Assembly: GCF_039523555.1 (NCBI RefSeq)
Contig: NZ_BAAAFN010000006.1
Coordinates: 62,001-126,000, forward strand
DNA length: 64,000 nucleotides
Direction of reading: 5' to 3'
From: Castellaniella daejeonensis
Lineage (GTDB): Bacteria > Pseudomonadota > Gammaproteobacteria > Burkholderiales > Burkholderiaceae_B
Below the pieces are notes generated by a model. It was given only the letters and a program-made list of their open reading frames with translations. It did not search any database and was not told where the DNA came from. Each line of letters starts with the position of its first letter. Positions within the stretch are counted from its first letter, which is position 1. Below, piece by piece: positions 35,321 to 43,616 of this stretch. Both the position numbers and the translations under genes were made by a program.

Positions 35321-36310
35321 TCATGTCAGCACACGAAAGCGCCGGGAACCAGGGCGTGTGCTGGCGTAGGCCACGACCAGCTCCGGGTGATCCAGCAGCA
35401 GCCTATCGACATCGAGCAGCGTGGCATCCCGGCTGCGTTTGAAGGTAACGCGGCCTGTCTCGAATTGAGCGCTGTCTGCATTGCCCATGGCTTGCTGCAG
35501 GGTCTGCTTCAGATTTTCGGCCTGGGCCTCCCGATCCTTGATGTCGGCCCGCATCATGACCAGATCCGCAAAGGTGGCGGACAGCGTCCGGTCGTCACTG
35601 AAATCCACTGTGGGGCCGCTACCGGGATACAGACAACGCAAAGCTCGATCAGCCGACTCTGATCCATCGGCAGGCGGCGGGGTGTCCTTGATGACGTAAT
35701 CCCAGAACCGGGCTTCAAGCTTGATCAGCCGGTCAATCAGCTCATCGTCACGTTCGATGCGATGAACATCCAGGCGCTGGCCGCACAGCAACACCGCCAC
35801 ATCTGCTGCATGCTTGCCAGTGACGGCCAACTGGTGTTGAACCTGCAACTGCACGTATTCCGGCACACCCTCCCGCCAGAGGGCCGCGCCGTATTCCCCG
35901 GCGGTCTTGCACTCCAGGATCTGTACGGCAGGACTGCCAATCACTTCACGGTCGAGATTCGCCAACATGAAAGAGTGCTGGGGGTGCTGTAGAACCGCAT
36001 TAACTTTGCGTACCTTGCGCTCGGTCTGCTGCGTGTAGGCCGCAGCTACAATCGGCTCCAACAGCGTTCCCCAATAGACAGGTTCCGTGGTGTCTTTGGG
36101 ATCAGGTTTGGGCAATGTGTCATCCCGCCCGGTTTTTTCCAGCCACAGTTCCAGCGGGCTTTTGTAGGGAGACAGTCCCACGGCTGCGGCTGCATCCGAT
36201 GCGCCGATGCCGGTCTTTCGGACTTCCAGCCATTCGGTGCGATCCAGTTTTCGGGTATCGACCAGACGTAGCGCGGGGCGGCTATCTGGTTTGCGGTTGG
36301 GTAATGCCAT
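35321..36310 (-). CDS. YqaJ-family viral recombinase (lambda-exonuclease-like)
   Basis: This 329-residue PD-(D/E)XK nuclease has an N-terminal RKTGIGASDAAAAVGLSPYKSP block (the GGSD-like YqaJ motif), GTLLEPIVAAAY, the catalytic ANLDREV and ECKTAG, and QVQHQLAV (motif with Gln-His). It is expected to resect 5' ends of linear double-stranded DNA for single-strand annealing. No clear annealing protein (Bet/RecT) is next to it, and the neighbouring DUF932 or Cys-cluster protein may partner with it. A helical C-terminal extension follows residue 230. Confidence 0.88.
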   Translation of the reverse strand: MALPNRKPDSRPALRLVDTRKLDRTEWLEVRKTGIGASDAAAAVGLSPYKSPLELWLEKTGRDDTLPKPDPKDTTEPVYWGTLLEPIVAAAYTQQTERKVRKVNAVLQHPQHSFMLANLDREVIGSPAVQILECKTAGEYGAALWREGVPEYVQLQVQHQLAVTGKHAADVAVLLCGQRLDVHRIERDDELIDRLIKLEARFWDYVIKDTPPPADGSESADRALRCLYPGSGPTVDFSDDRTLSATFADLVMMRADIKDREAQAENLKQTLQQAMGNADSAQFETGRVTFKRSRDATLLDVDRLLLDHPELVVAYASTRPGSRRFRVLT

Positions 36311-36412
36311 GATGAAAACCTCCAGAATGACGAAACCCGGTCAGCGCATAGGCGCTGCCGGGCTTTATGGGGTTGATGGGTGCGAACGGAAGACGTGAAC
36401 AGCCAACATTCG

Positions 36413-37372
36413 TCAGGCGACGAGTTTGAGGGCTTCATCCCAGGCTTTCTGCTTGATCGCAGCACCCTGGCCGAACCATGCTGCATCCAGTCGGTGATCC
36501 GTACTGCGGGATCGGCGGTGGTGGTCCACGAACTCGGTCACAGAACCCAGCAGCCCCCAGGCGGTGCCAGCAGCCGATCCAAGCTCCGCACCCATGCCGT
36601 GCCCGTTGTAGAGTTCCTGGACGCTTTTCAAGGCCCGATTGTTGACGGCTGGCTGCCTACCATCAGCTGCAGCTGGATAGGTCAGCACACGACGCAAGAA
36701 CGCCTCTGCGGCGGTGTCCGTGATCTTGCAGTCGGCCAGTGCCTTCATGCGAACCATGAAGCTGTCCCAGCTGGATACGGCAATGCCCAGTTGCCGCTTC
36801 ACGCTGTCAGGATCAAAGACGCTGCGATGCGACACACGCACGGCACCTGCCCCGTCACCCAGGGCAATCGCCAGCGTGTTGTTGCAGACGACCCGGACAG
36901 AGGTGAATTGGGCCGTGGTGGCCAATGTGCCGTCGCAAGCCGTAGCCAGCAGCAAATAGCCATTCACCTCATCCCGCCCTTTGAGGACAGCCTTCTGGCC
37001 GGTACGAGCCAGCGCCCAGAGCTTGCGTCCGCCCTTCAAAACGCCAGCGGTTTCCAGTTCGTAGCCCCCGGCCTCCGTCAGGTCTTTGTAGAAGGACAGG
37101 ATTTCCTCCGGCTGCACGACCTGAAAACGGTCAGAGACTACGGACAGTGGGGCTTTGGTGTCCGATCTGTACAGGACTTTCTGGCCGGGAAAAGCATGAA
37201 TGGAACCCAGGTGGTCTTCTTGGGCGATGTAGCGGACATCCCCTGCTTGGATGTGCCAGTTCATGCCAGCTTGCTGTGCCCAGACTTGAAGCGATTGGTG
37301 GCGGGCGAGTTCATTGCCCAGGCCATGCCAGGGCGTTTGGCCAACATAGGCCATGGATTCGACGAGATGCAT
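36413..37372 (-). CDS. DUF932 family protein (phage/plasmid-like protein)
   Basis: The 319-residue protein begins MHLVESMAYVGQTPWHGLG, the typical start of DUF932 / TIGR03299 phage-plasmid proteins. It also contains VVSDRFQVVQPEEIL, VRVVCNNTLAIAL and RVSHRS, all conserved in the family. The function is not established; it accompanies YqaJ nucleases in mobile elements. It is the first gene of the minus-strand series DUF932 - YqaJ - Cys-cluster protein. The sequence AAGGAT lies 8 bases before the ATG. Confidence 0.85.
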   Translation of the reverse strand: MHLVESMAYVGQTPWHGLGNELARHQSLQVWAQQAGMNWHIQAGDVRYIAQEDHLGSIHAFPGQKVLYRSDTKAPLSVVSDRFQVVQPEEILSFYKDLTEAGGYELETAGVLKGGRKLWALARTGQKAVLKGRDEVNGYLLLATACDGTLATTAQFTSVRVVCNNTLAIALGDGAGAVRVSHRSVFDPDSVKRQLGIAVSSWDSFMVRMKALADCKITDTAAEAFLRRVLTYPAAADGRQPAVNNRALKSVQELYNGHGMGAELGSAAGTAWGLLGSVTEFVDHHRRSRSTDHRLDAAWFGQGAAIKQKAWDEALKLVA

Positions 37373-37411
37373 GTTTTAATCCTTGAAAGAGACAGAAAAA
37401 CACCCATGCCA

Positions 37412-37675
37412 CTAACTCTGACTGCTAGTGGCGTGGGCGTTATGGTGGTAAACAGGAAAATCTCTACTAAGCCACAGGCATGTGGAACATATGGCCGCAA
37501 TTTGGCATTCGTAGCTGTCGAGTACCAAGACGTCAAGTTGGCGACTATAGCTATGACCGGTTGAACAACCCATGATGCACCCCAGCAACATGCCCATCAA
37601 GCTGCCAGCCAAGCTGCCGATAACACCGATGGTGCTATCGGTCTTGCTGCCGTAGTCTCGTATGATGCTGTATTA
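37412..37675 (-). pseudogene. Decayed copy of the glycine-zipper/Cys-pair gene at 39822-40130
   Basis: On the minus strand an open frame without a good start encodes a glycine-zipper stretch (IGVIGSLAGSLMGMLLGCIMG) followed by QLDVLVLDSYECQ. The intact gene at 39822-40130 has the matching GATAGCAAGRALG then QLDVNILKNYRC. The N-terminal Cys pair is missing. The final CNACGF motif survives only in another frame (the shared 13-mer AAGCCACAGGCAT at 37469-37481 and 39835-39847), so it is frameshifted. The two copies flank the reverse transcriptase gene. Confidence 0.5.
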
Positions 37676-37878
37676 GGATTTGCAGCGGGTAATAGGAAAG
37701 AGGATATATCAGCTTCGGGGCGGTAGTGGCAGACAGACTTGGACAACCTCGCCCCCCCTGAGGAAAAGATTTTGAGGGTGATATATGGATGAGAAAATCA
37801 AAAATAATATTTAGCCACAAAACCCTCATACTTCCGCCTTTCCAATAAGGTCGAATTAATTTCCAAAAAGGTTGCACT
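37676..37878. other. AT-rich leader of the reverse transcriptase gene
   Basis: This 203-bp stretch has low GC and contains the inverted repeat TGAGGGT (37773-37779) / ACCCTCA (37823-37829) around a 43-nt AT-rich interval. It must hold the RT promoter and could encode a leader RNA. No protein gene is supported; the minus-strand frame 37635-37877 has no recognisable product. Confidence 0.4.
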
Positions 37879-39492
37879 GTGGAAAAAGAAGAATTTCATC
37901 TGGCAGATCTTGCGATTAATCTGGCAATCGACAGAATTCTTGAAAAAGGGTCTGATGACGTATTTAAACCTCCTGTCTTTTCTCTATCTGTGGAAAGTTC
38001 TATTCTTTCAAAAAACGCAGACGCATTTCGTAAAGTTGCTTATGGAAAAGCGCTTGATTTCTTGAAAGCAGCTGACTTAACTAGAGAAAGAATAGGTCCG
38101 GCACGCCGCGGCCTTGTCGCGAAAGATAAAAACAGTTTCCGTCAGTGCGCTTGGCTGGACCCCTTTGATGCTGTTAAATATCTAGCTGTTTCATATATGC
38201 TTTTCCATGAAATTGAAGCAGCTCGCATCCCCAAGCATGAGCGGATAGTGCATTCGCATCGCTTGTCAGAAAAAAGCGATGAAATATTTGATCAAAATTT
38301 TGGATATGACAGTTTTCGCCAAAGATCATCCGAGCTTTCCCGCGATCGTATTGGGAAATGGAAGGTCGTTACGGACATATCGAATTTTTTTGATCGCATA
38401 AGCAATCACTCACTTGAAAACCACCTTCTTGATCTTGGATGCAACAAGAAATATGTTTCTCTTGTCCGAGAAATGCTGTATTTTTGGGCGGGCGATCGCA
38501 GGAGTTATGGCATCCCTGTTGGTTCTGATGCCAGTCGCATCTTATCCGAAGCGGTTTTATTGGACGTTGATGCCAAGTTAAAAAATTATGGGATTGTTTT
38601 TGTTAGGTATGTTGACGATTTCAGAATATTCTCCGAAACAAAAGCTGAGGCATTAAAAGCGATTGAGATTTTGACAAATCTTCTTGCGGACGAAGGATTG
38701 TCGTTAAATAACAGGAAGACGGATATCTTTAAAATAGTTGATGCCGAAGAGATTTCTCAGTTTACAAATAAACTATCTGAAGGGGAGCATCAAGGTATAG
38801 ACCTAGAGGAAAAGATAGAAGTAAAGCGTGCGATCCGTGTAAGCGGCAAATCCTCAATCTCTCGTTTTTACAGGGAACCAGGAAAAGAGGCTCTTGAGAA
38901 AATAAAGAAAATATCAAAAGACGAAATAATCAATGGATTCATTAATAGCTCTGATTTTGATATAGAACAACAAATAAAGCTGGTGGTCAAGTATTTTGTA
39001 TATGTCGACCAAGATGTTGATCTTCTAAAGATTTTAATAGATAAAAAAATAACCTCAATTTTTTATATAGCGGATGCCTTGATTAAAGAAGTGAAAAAAT
39101 TTGATCAAGAAAAGCGCGAAGCAATAAAGAAAACTATTTTTGATTCTGTTGAGTGGTTGGAGTGCGCCTATCCGTTACAGATCCCAATATTAAGAATTGC
39201 AGGCCACCCCTTGTTTATGGAGCCTGGATTTGTGCATGGCGTCATCGATAGGCATTTATACACAGATAATATTATTTTTTTCAGAGAAGCAATCACTCTA
39301 GGGGCTCACTGTCTTGATAGGTCTAGATTAAGAACGTTAGCCATGAATGTATTTGAGAATGTTCCTGATTTTGTGCGCCGGCAAATTTATTTTTTGGTAA
39401 ACAGCAGTGAAATATTATCCGAATCCGAAAGACGACCACTATTGAGAAATATGAAACAGCACATAGATGACTGGTTCATTGGTCAGATTTAG
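37879..39492 (+). CDS. Orphan reverse transcriptase, Abi/unknown-group type (putative antiphage)
   Basis: This 537-residue protein has an RT domain in its first half: motif A VVTDISNFFDRI (Asp166), motif B GIPVGSDASRILSE, motif C YVDD (residues 244-247) and a following LSLNNRKTDIFKI. All catalytic aspartates are present. Residues 330-537 are helical, without a maturase or endonuclease domain, which resembles the alpha-helical repeat tail of AbiA/AbiK-type and several defence-associated RTs. There is no group II intron or retron evidence. Start GTG 37879 has AAGG upstream. The gene is strongly AT-rich against the chromosome, so it was acquired separately. The exact RT class cannot be set without a tree. 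Confidence 0.85.
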   Translation: MEKEEFHLADLAINLAIDRILEKGSDDVFKPPVFSLSVESSILSKNADAFRKVAYGKALDFLKAADLTRERIGPARRGLVAKDKNSFRQCAWLDPFDAVKYLAVSYMLFHEIEAARIPKHERIVHSHRLSEKSDEIFDQNFGYDSFRQRSSELSRDRIGKWKVVTDISNFFDRISNHSLENHLLDLGCNKKYVSLVREMLYFWAGDRRSYGIPVGSDASRILSEAVLLDVDAKLKNYGIVFVRYVDDFRIFSETKAEALKAIEILTNLLADEGLSLNNRKTDIFKIVDAEEISQFTNKLSEGEHQGIDLEEKIEVKRAIRVSGKSSISRFYREPGKEALEKIKKISKDEIINGFINSSDFDIEQQIKLVVKYFVYVDQDVDLLKILIDKKITSIFYIADALIKEVKKFDQEKREAIKKTIFDSVEWLECAYPLQIPILRIAGHPLFMEPGFVHGVIDRHLYTDNIIFFREAITLGAHCLDRSRLRTLAMNVFENVPDFVRRQIYFLVNSSEILSESERRPLLRNMKQHIDDWFIGQI

Positions 39493-39821
39493 CACTATTT
39501 CCTCAGCACGGTTAGGCTTGTAATGAATTATGACTTTTCCAGCACAAGACCCCCTCGCTTAATTTCAGTAAAACTATCATTATTTCTTGGTGAAAAATAA
39601 TATTTTATATATTTCGAAAACACATCGATCAACAAGAACGTTGCCAGCAGAGACATTCGGGATCATGTTCACGATCTACTACAAAGAAATGGGACGAGAC
39701 GGCATAAATCGCTGGCGTTCCATCATGGATGCCAGCGACCTCATGAACGAGAGAAAGAATCGGAAATTCTGTACTTTTCGGTATTACCTGCCTCAGCGCA
39801 GCTGATCTATATTTCTTCAGG
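39493..39821. other. Downstream region of the RT gene, with one strong hairpin
   Basis: This stretch of 329 bp has no convincing gene. It contains a hairpin at 39710-39737 with arms CGCTGGC/GCCAGCG and an inner TCCAT-C-ATGGA stem. It is not followed by a T-run, so it is not a standard terminator. Overlapping frames at 39587-39805 (+) and 39629-39880 (-) have no recognisable product. The region is a candidate for an RT-associated noncoding RNA, untested. Confidence 0.4.
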
Positions 39822-40130
39822 TCAGGTGAAGCAAAAGCCACAGGCATTGCACCTATAGTTTTTGAGAATATTGACATCAAGCTGATGTCCTAATGCTCTA
39901 CCGGCCGCACAGCCTGCTGTTGCTCCAGCCAGAACCCCGGTAAACCCGCCTAGCACGATCTCCGCCGGGTCTGCCGGCAGACTTGTTTGCACGCTACGAA
40001 TCACCGTAACAAAACCGCATAATGCGCCAATAGTCGCTCCAATAGCTGCACCGCATCGTTTGGCGCAATCACGTGTGAGGATGCGACTGGAGCCACATGC
40101 AGGGCATAAATGGATAAAACGTTGGGTCAT
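39822..40130 (-). CDS. Small glycine-zipper protein with two terminal Cys pairs
   Basis: The 102-residue protein begins MTQRFIHLCPACGSSRIL and ends YRCNACGFCFT, so each end carries a C-x2-C pair that could form one zinc ribbon. In between are two glycine/alanine-zipper membrane hairpins (GAAIGATIGALCGFV and VLGGFTGVLAGATAGCAAG). A ribosome site (AGAGGT) lies 4 bases before the ATG. Glycine-zipper proteins can insert into membranes; whether this one is a toxin, an effector or a housekeeping protein is unknown. A decayed relative lies on the other side of the RT gene. Confidence 0.65.
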   Translation of the reverse strand: MTQRFIHLCPACGSSRILTRDCAKRCGAAIGATIGALCGFVTVIRSVQTSLPADPAEIVLGGFTGVLAGATAGCAAGRALGHQLDVNILKNYRCNACGFCFT

Positions 40131-40357
40131 AGTTACCTCTGATGATCAAAATGCAGGCATGGATTTCGTCTGGCCGCATCCAGCCTGATGCTCACTTAGG
40201 TGATATAGGGCTGAAAAAATCTGGAATTCTGGCTTTATGGCGGAGAACGGGAGGTAGTACTAGCCCCCTACTGCTTGCATTCGACGGGAGGACATCTGCT
40301 AGACTTCGCAGGTAACAAAATATCCCAGGGCATTAACCCAACAGGAGTCAATTCGCC

Positions 40358-43300
40358 GTGTCCGCTTCATCACTAGACCAAGACCAACTGCGCGATCTGA
40401 TGCTATCCCTGGTACCCAATGATGGCACCACCATTGGAAACACGGCATTGCGCCGAGCGATTGAGGCAAAGCTCCAGGACGGTACTACGCTGTCCGACGA
40501 TGCCTACTGGCAAGCCCATGCTGCCCTGATCGCCAATGGCCTGTTGGTCAAAGGACAAGGTCGAGGTGGTTCTGTGCGGTTGGCCTTCCCCACCAATACC
40601 GACAGTGTGGACAAGGCCGATCACGACGGATTCCTGTTGGAAACACAACAGGCACCCGATCCCGACGATGAAACCACGCCCCCCGCACCTCGCAGGACAA
40701 AATCGACCGTCCGTAACAGTCGGACTACTGCCGACGAAGCCCAGATCCTATCCTACCGCCACGCCGACAAGCGCGTGAACAACCCCGAGGTAGGCATGGT
40801 GACCCCCGCAACGGATCCTGAAGAAGGCAAGACAAAATGGGCGTATGACCCTCATCTGGATCCTGCGCTGCATTTTGTCCCGCAGCGCAGCCAGATCGAA
40901 CGCCTGATTGACGATGCACTGGCCTCGGGCGACACCGATCAGATGCGTGCAGCCCTGGAAGAGCTGAAACGCCAGCAAAGCCCCTATCTGAACTGGGCAG
41001 GCAAGGCAGAACGCACCAATTTCGACATCGATACCGTCAGCCTGCATGTCCACGAACGTATTGACCCAGCCAGCATCCTGGCCGCCGTGCGCAAGGCCAT
41101 GACCGGGAAAGCCAAGAGTCAAGGAGCCGCCAAAGCGCTGCAGCCAGGACTGTTCGATGCTCCCTTTGAAAATCTGCCGCTGCGCGATGCCATTGATTTT
41201 TACCGTCACGAACGTGGCTGGGCCAATCGATTGATTTCCGGCGACAGCCTGCTGGTCATGAACAGCTTGCTGCAAAAGGAAAACATGGCTGGCCGGGTGC
41301 AGATGATTTATATCGACCCGCCCTACGGCATCAAGTACGGCAGCAACTTTCAGCCCTTTGTCGGCAAGCGGGACGTCAAGGACCGCAAGGACGAGGACCT
41401 GACTCAAGAACCAGAAATGATCAAGGCCTTCCGGGATACCTGGGAATTAGGGATTCACTCGTATCTGACGTATCTGCGGGATCGACTGTTGCTGGCACGG
41501 GAGCTTTTAAATGAAACAGGAAGCGTGTTTGTGCAGATTTCAGAAGAAAATGTACACCACGTCCGGGAGTTGCTAGATGAAATAATCGGTGAAAGCAACT
41601 TTATGGCCGATATTATTTTCATAAAAGCTGGCGCACTTGGTTCTGTAGGCCTTCCTAGGCGCAACGATTACATACTGTGGTATTGCAAAAACAAAAGTCA
41701 AGTCAAATATCACCAGCTCTTCCTTGAAAAGGATCCTATTGAGGATATAGGAGCTTATAGGTTAACCCAAGAAGCCAATGGGAAAATTCGTCCACTAAAA
41801 AACAACGATGATTTGTCAAAGGTACGCCCCCTTCGATACGTACTAATGACAAAACCTGGTCCAGGGCAAAAATATTCTTACGAGTTTCAAGGAAGAGAAA
41901 TCACCAGTGGCAGTAGATGGTGGGGGTTCCCCCCAGAGAACCTTGAACGCTTGCGAAAATCCGGCCGGATAGCGAATAGTGGGACCGATAGCATCCGCTA
42001 CCTGTATGATTTTCCAGCCTCATACCTTTCAAATGTGTGGCTCGATACCGCCACTGGCAGCGGCATGGGAAAAATCTACGTAGTCCAAACCAATGAAAAA
42101 GTCATCGAACGCTGCCTCCTGATGACCACTGACCCTGGTGACCTAGTCCTAGACCCCACATGCGGCTCTGGGACGACGGCCTTTGTCGCCGAAAAATGGG
42201 GCCGCCGATGGATCACCTGCGACACATCGCGCGTGGCGGTCACGCTGGCCAAACAGCGTCTGATGACGGCCAGCTACGATTACTTCGATCTGAAATACCC
42301 ACAGGAAGGCCTCAAAGGCGGCTTCGTCTATAAGACCGTACCGCACATCACCCTGAAGTCGATTGCGAACAACCCGGAAATCGACACCATCTACGAGAAG
42401 AAGCATCCGGCTATCGAAGCCTCCCTAGCAAAACTGAACCAAGCCCTGCACACGGCAGGGGCACCTGTCTTTACTATCACTGAAGGCGGCCGCAAAGGCC
42501 AAGAATTGGATTTCTCCCAGGGCGATGCTTTGTTTGAATGGGAGGTTCCTTTCGACTGCCCGGAAGGCTGGCACTCTACTGCACAAGAAGCACTGGCTGC
42601 ATTCCATTCGAACAGACAAGCCATGCAAGCCCAGATGGACGCCAGCATCAGCGCACATGCGGACCAGGAAACCCTGTACGACCAGCCGACCATTGCCCGC
42701 GACAAACTGCGCATTACAGGCCCCTTCACGGTAGAAGCCGTCCCCTTCCCCAGTGTCAAGTCACTGGACGAAGCTGATGGCCCGCCAGAAGCCGACACCA
42801 GCATCGCCCGCACGGGCGAATCCGGCCGTCAGCATCAATGGCGAGATGAACTGCTGAAAACTGGCATTCGTGGCAAGGGCGGACAGAAACTGAATTTTGC
42901 AGACCTGGAGCCACTACCCACGGACGACGGCATGAAACATCTGCATGCCACCGGCCACCTGGACTCAGGTGAGCGCGTGGTGGTCAGTTTCGGCCCGGAA
43001 TACGGAGCGTTGGAACAGCGTCAGGTTACCAATGCGCTGACCGAAGCGGGCAACCTGTTCCCGCTCCCCAAGATGATCGTGTTCTGCGCCTTCGCCTTTG
43101 ACCCCGAAGCGGCGAAGGACATTGATGCCTTGCGAGGCATCACAGCACTAAAAGCGCAGATGAATACCGATCTACTCACGGATGACCTGCGTAAAGCGCG
43201 TGCCCACAACCAGAGCTTCTGGCTGATGGGCCAGCCCGAAGTGGAGGTGCGCAAGGTCAAGGGCGACCAGTATGTAGTGGAGGTCCACGGCTTCGACTAC

Positions 43301-43603
43301 TTCGATACCGTCAAGGGCGAACTGATTTCCGGTGGCAAAAAGAAAATTGCCATGTGGGCACTAGACACTGATTACGATGAGCGGAGTCTGTTTCCACGCC
43401 AAGTCTTCTTCCCCATGGCGGGACGCGGTGAGGGGTGGGAAAAGCTCAAGAAAAGCATCCGGGCAGAACTGGATGAAGCCCGCCTGGACACGTTCCACGG
43501 CACGGTCAGTCTCCCCTTCCAGGCAGGAGATAACCGCAAGATCGCAGTCAAGATCGTGGACGACCGAGGCATCGAGTCCTTGAAAGTCATTCCGCTGGAT
43601 TGA
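40358..43603 (+). CDS. Type III restriction-modification methyltransferase subunit (Mod), large form
   Basis: The 1081-residue adenine-N6 methyltransferase is of the beta class. The catalytic DPPY is at residues 320-323, then comes a target-recognition region (about 375-570), then the SAM-binding motif LDPTCGSGTT starting at D599. An N-terminal winged-helix-like segment (residues 15-70) and a long C-terminal domain make it larger than classical Mod proteins (about 650). It methylates one strand of an asymmetric site and gives specificity to Res. GTG start at 40358 with AGGAG 10 bases upstream. The recognition part is clearly more AT-rich than the rest, a sign of domain exchange. The res gene follows 13 bp later. 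Confidence 0.9.
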   Translation: MSASSLDQDQLRDLMLSLVPNDGTTIGNTALRRAIEAKLQDGTTLSDDAYWQAHAALIANGLLVKGQGRGGSVRLAFPTNTDSVDKADHDGFLLETQQAPDPDDETTPPAPRRTKSTVRNSRTTADEAQILSYRHADKRVNNPEVGMVTPATDPEEGKTKWAYDPHLDPALHFVPQRSQIERLIDDALASGDTDQMRAALEELKRQQSPYLNWAGKAERTNFDIDTVSLHVHERIDPASILAAVRKAMTGKAKSQGAAKALQPGLFDAPFENLPLRDAIDFYRHERGWANRLISGDSLLVMNSLLQKENMAGRVQMIYIDPPYGIKYGSNFQPFVGKRDVKDRKDEDLTQEPEMIKAFRDTWELGIHSYLTYLRDRLLLARELLNETGSVFVQISEENVHHVRELLDEIIGESNFMADIIFIKAGALGSVGLPRRNDYILWYCKNKSQVKYHQLFLEKDPIEDIGAYRLTQEANGKIRPLKNNDDLSKVRPLRYVLMTKPGPGQKYSYEFQGREITSGSRWWGFPPENLERLRKSGRIANSGTDSIRYLYDFPASYLSNVWLDTATGSGMGKIYVVQTNEKVIERCLLMTTDPGDLVLDPTCGSGTTAFVAEKWGRRWITCDTSRVAVTLAKQRLMTASYDYFDLKYPQEGLKGGFVYKTVPHITLKSIANNPEIDTIYEKKHPAIEASLAKLNQALHTAGAPVFTITEGGRKGQELDFSQGDALFEWEVPFDCPEGWHSTAQEALAAFHSNRQAMQAQMDASISAHADQETLYDQPTIARDKLRITGPFTVEAVPFPSVKSLDEADGPPEADTSIARTGESGRQHQWRDELLKTGIRGKGGQKLNFADLEPLPTDDGMKHLHATGHLDSGERVVVSFGPEYGALEQRQVTNALTEAGNLFPLPKMIVFCAFAFDPEAAKDIDALRGITALKAQMNTDLLTDDLRKARAHNQSFWLMGQPEVEVRKVKGDQYVVEVHGFDYFDTVKGELISGGKKKIAMWALDTDYDERSLFPRQVFFPMAGRGEGWEKLKKSIRAELDEARLDTFHGTVSLPFQAGDNRKIAVKIVDDRGIESLKVIPLD

Positions 43604-43616
43604 GGGAGGATTGGTC

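Noticed and set aside
37635..37877. 80-codon minus-strand frame upstream of the RT
   Set aside because: It covers the RT promoter region and overlaps the decayed glycine-zipper copy; no recognisable product.
37879..39492. Group II intron or retron identity for the RT
   Set aside because: No maturase or endonuclease domain and no intron ends are visible, and I could not recognise an msr/msd-type inverted-repeat RNA next to it.
39587..39805. 72-codon plus-strand frame after the RT gene
   Set aside because: Poor start context, no family features, and overlapped by an opposite frame and a hairpin.
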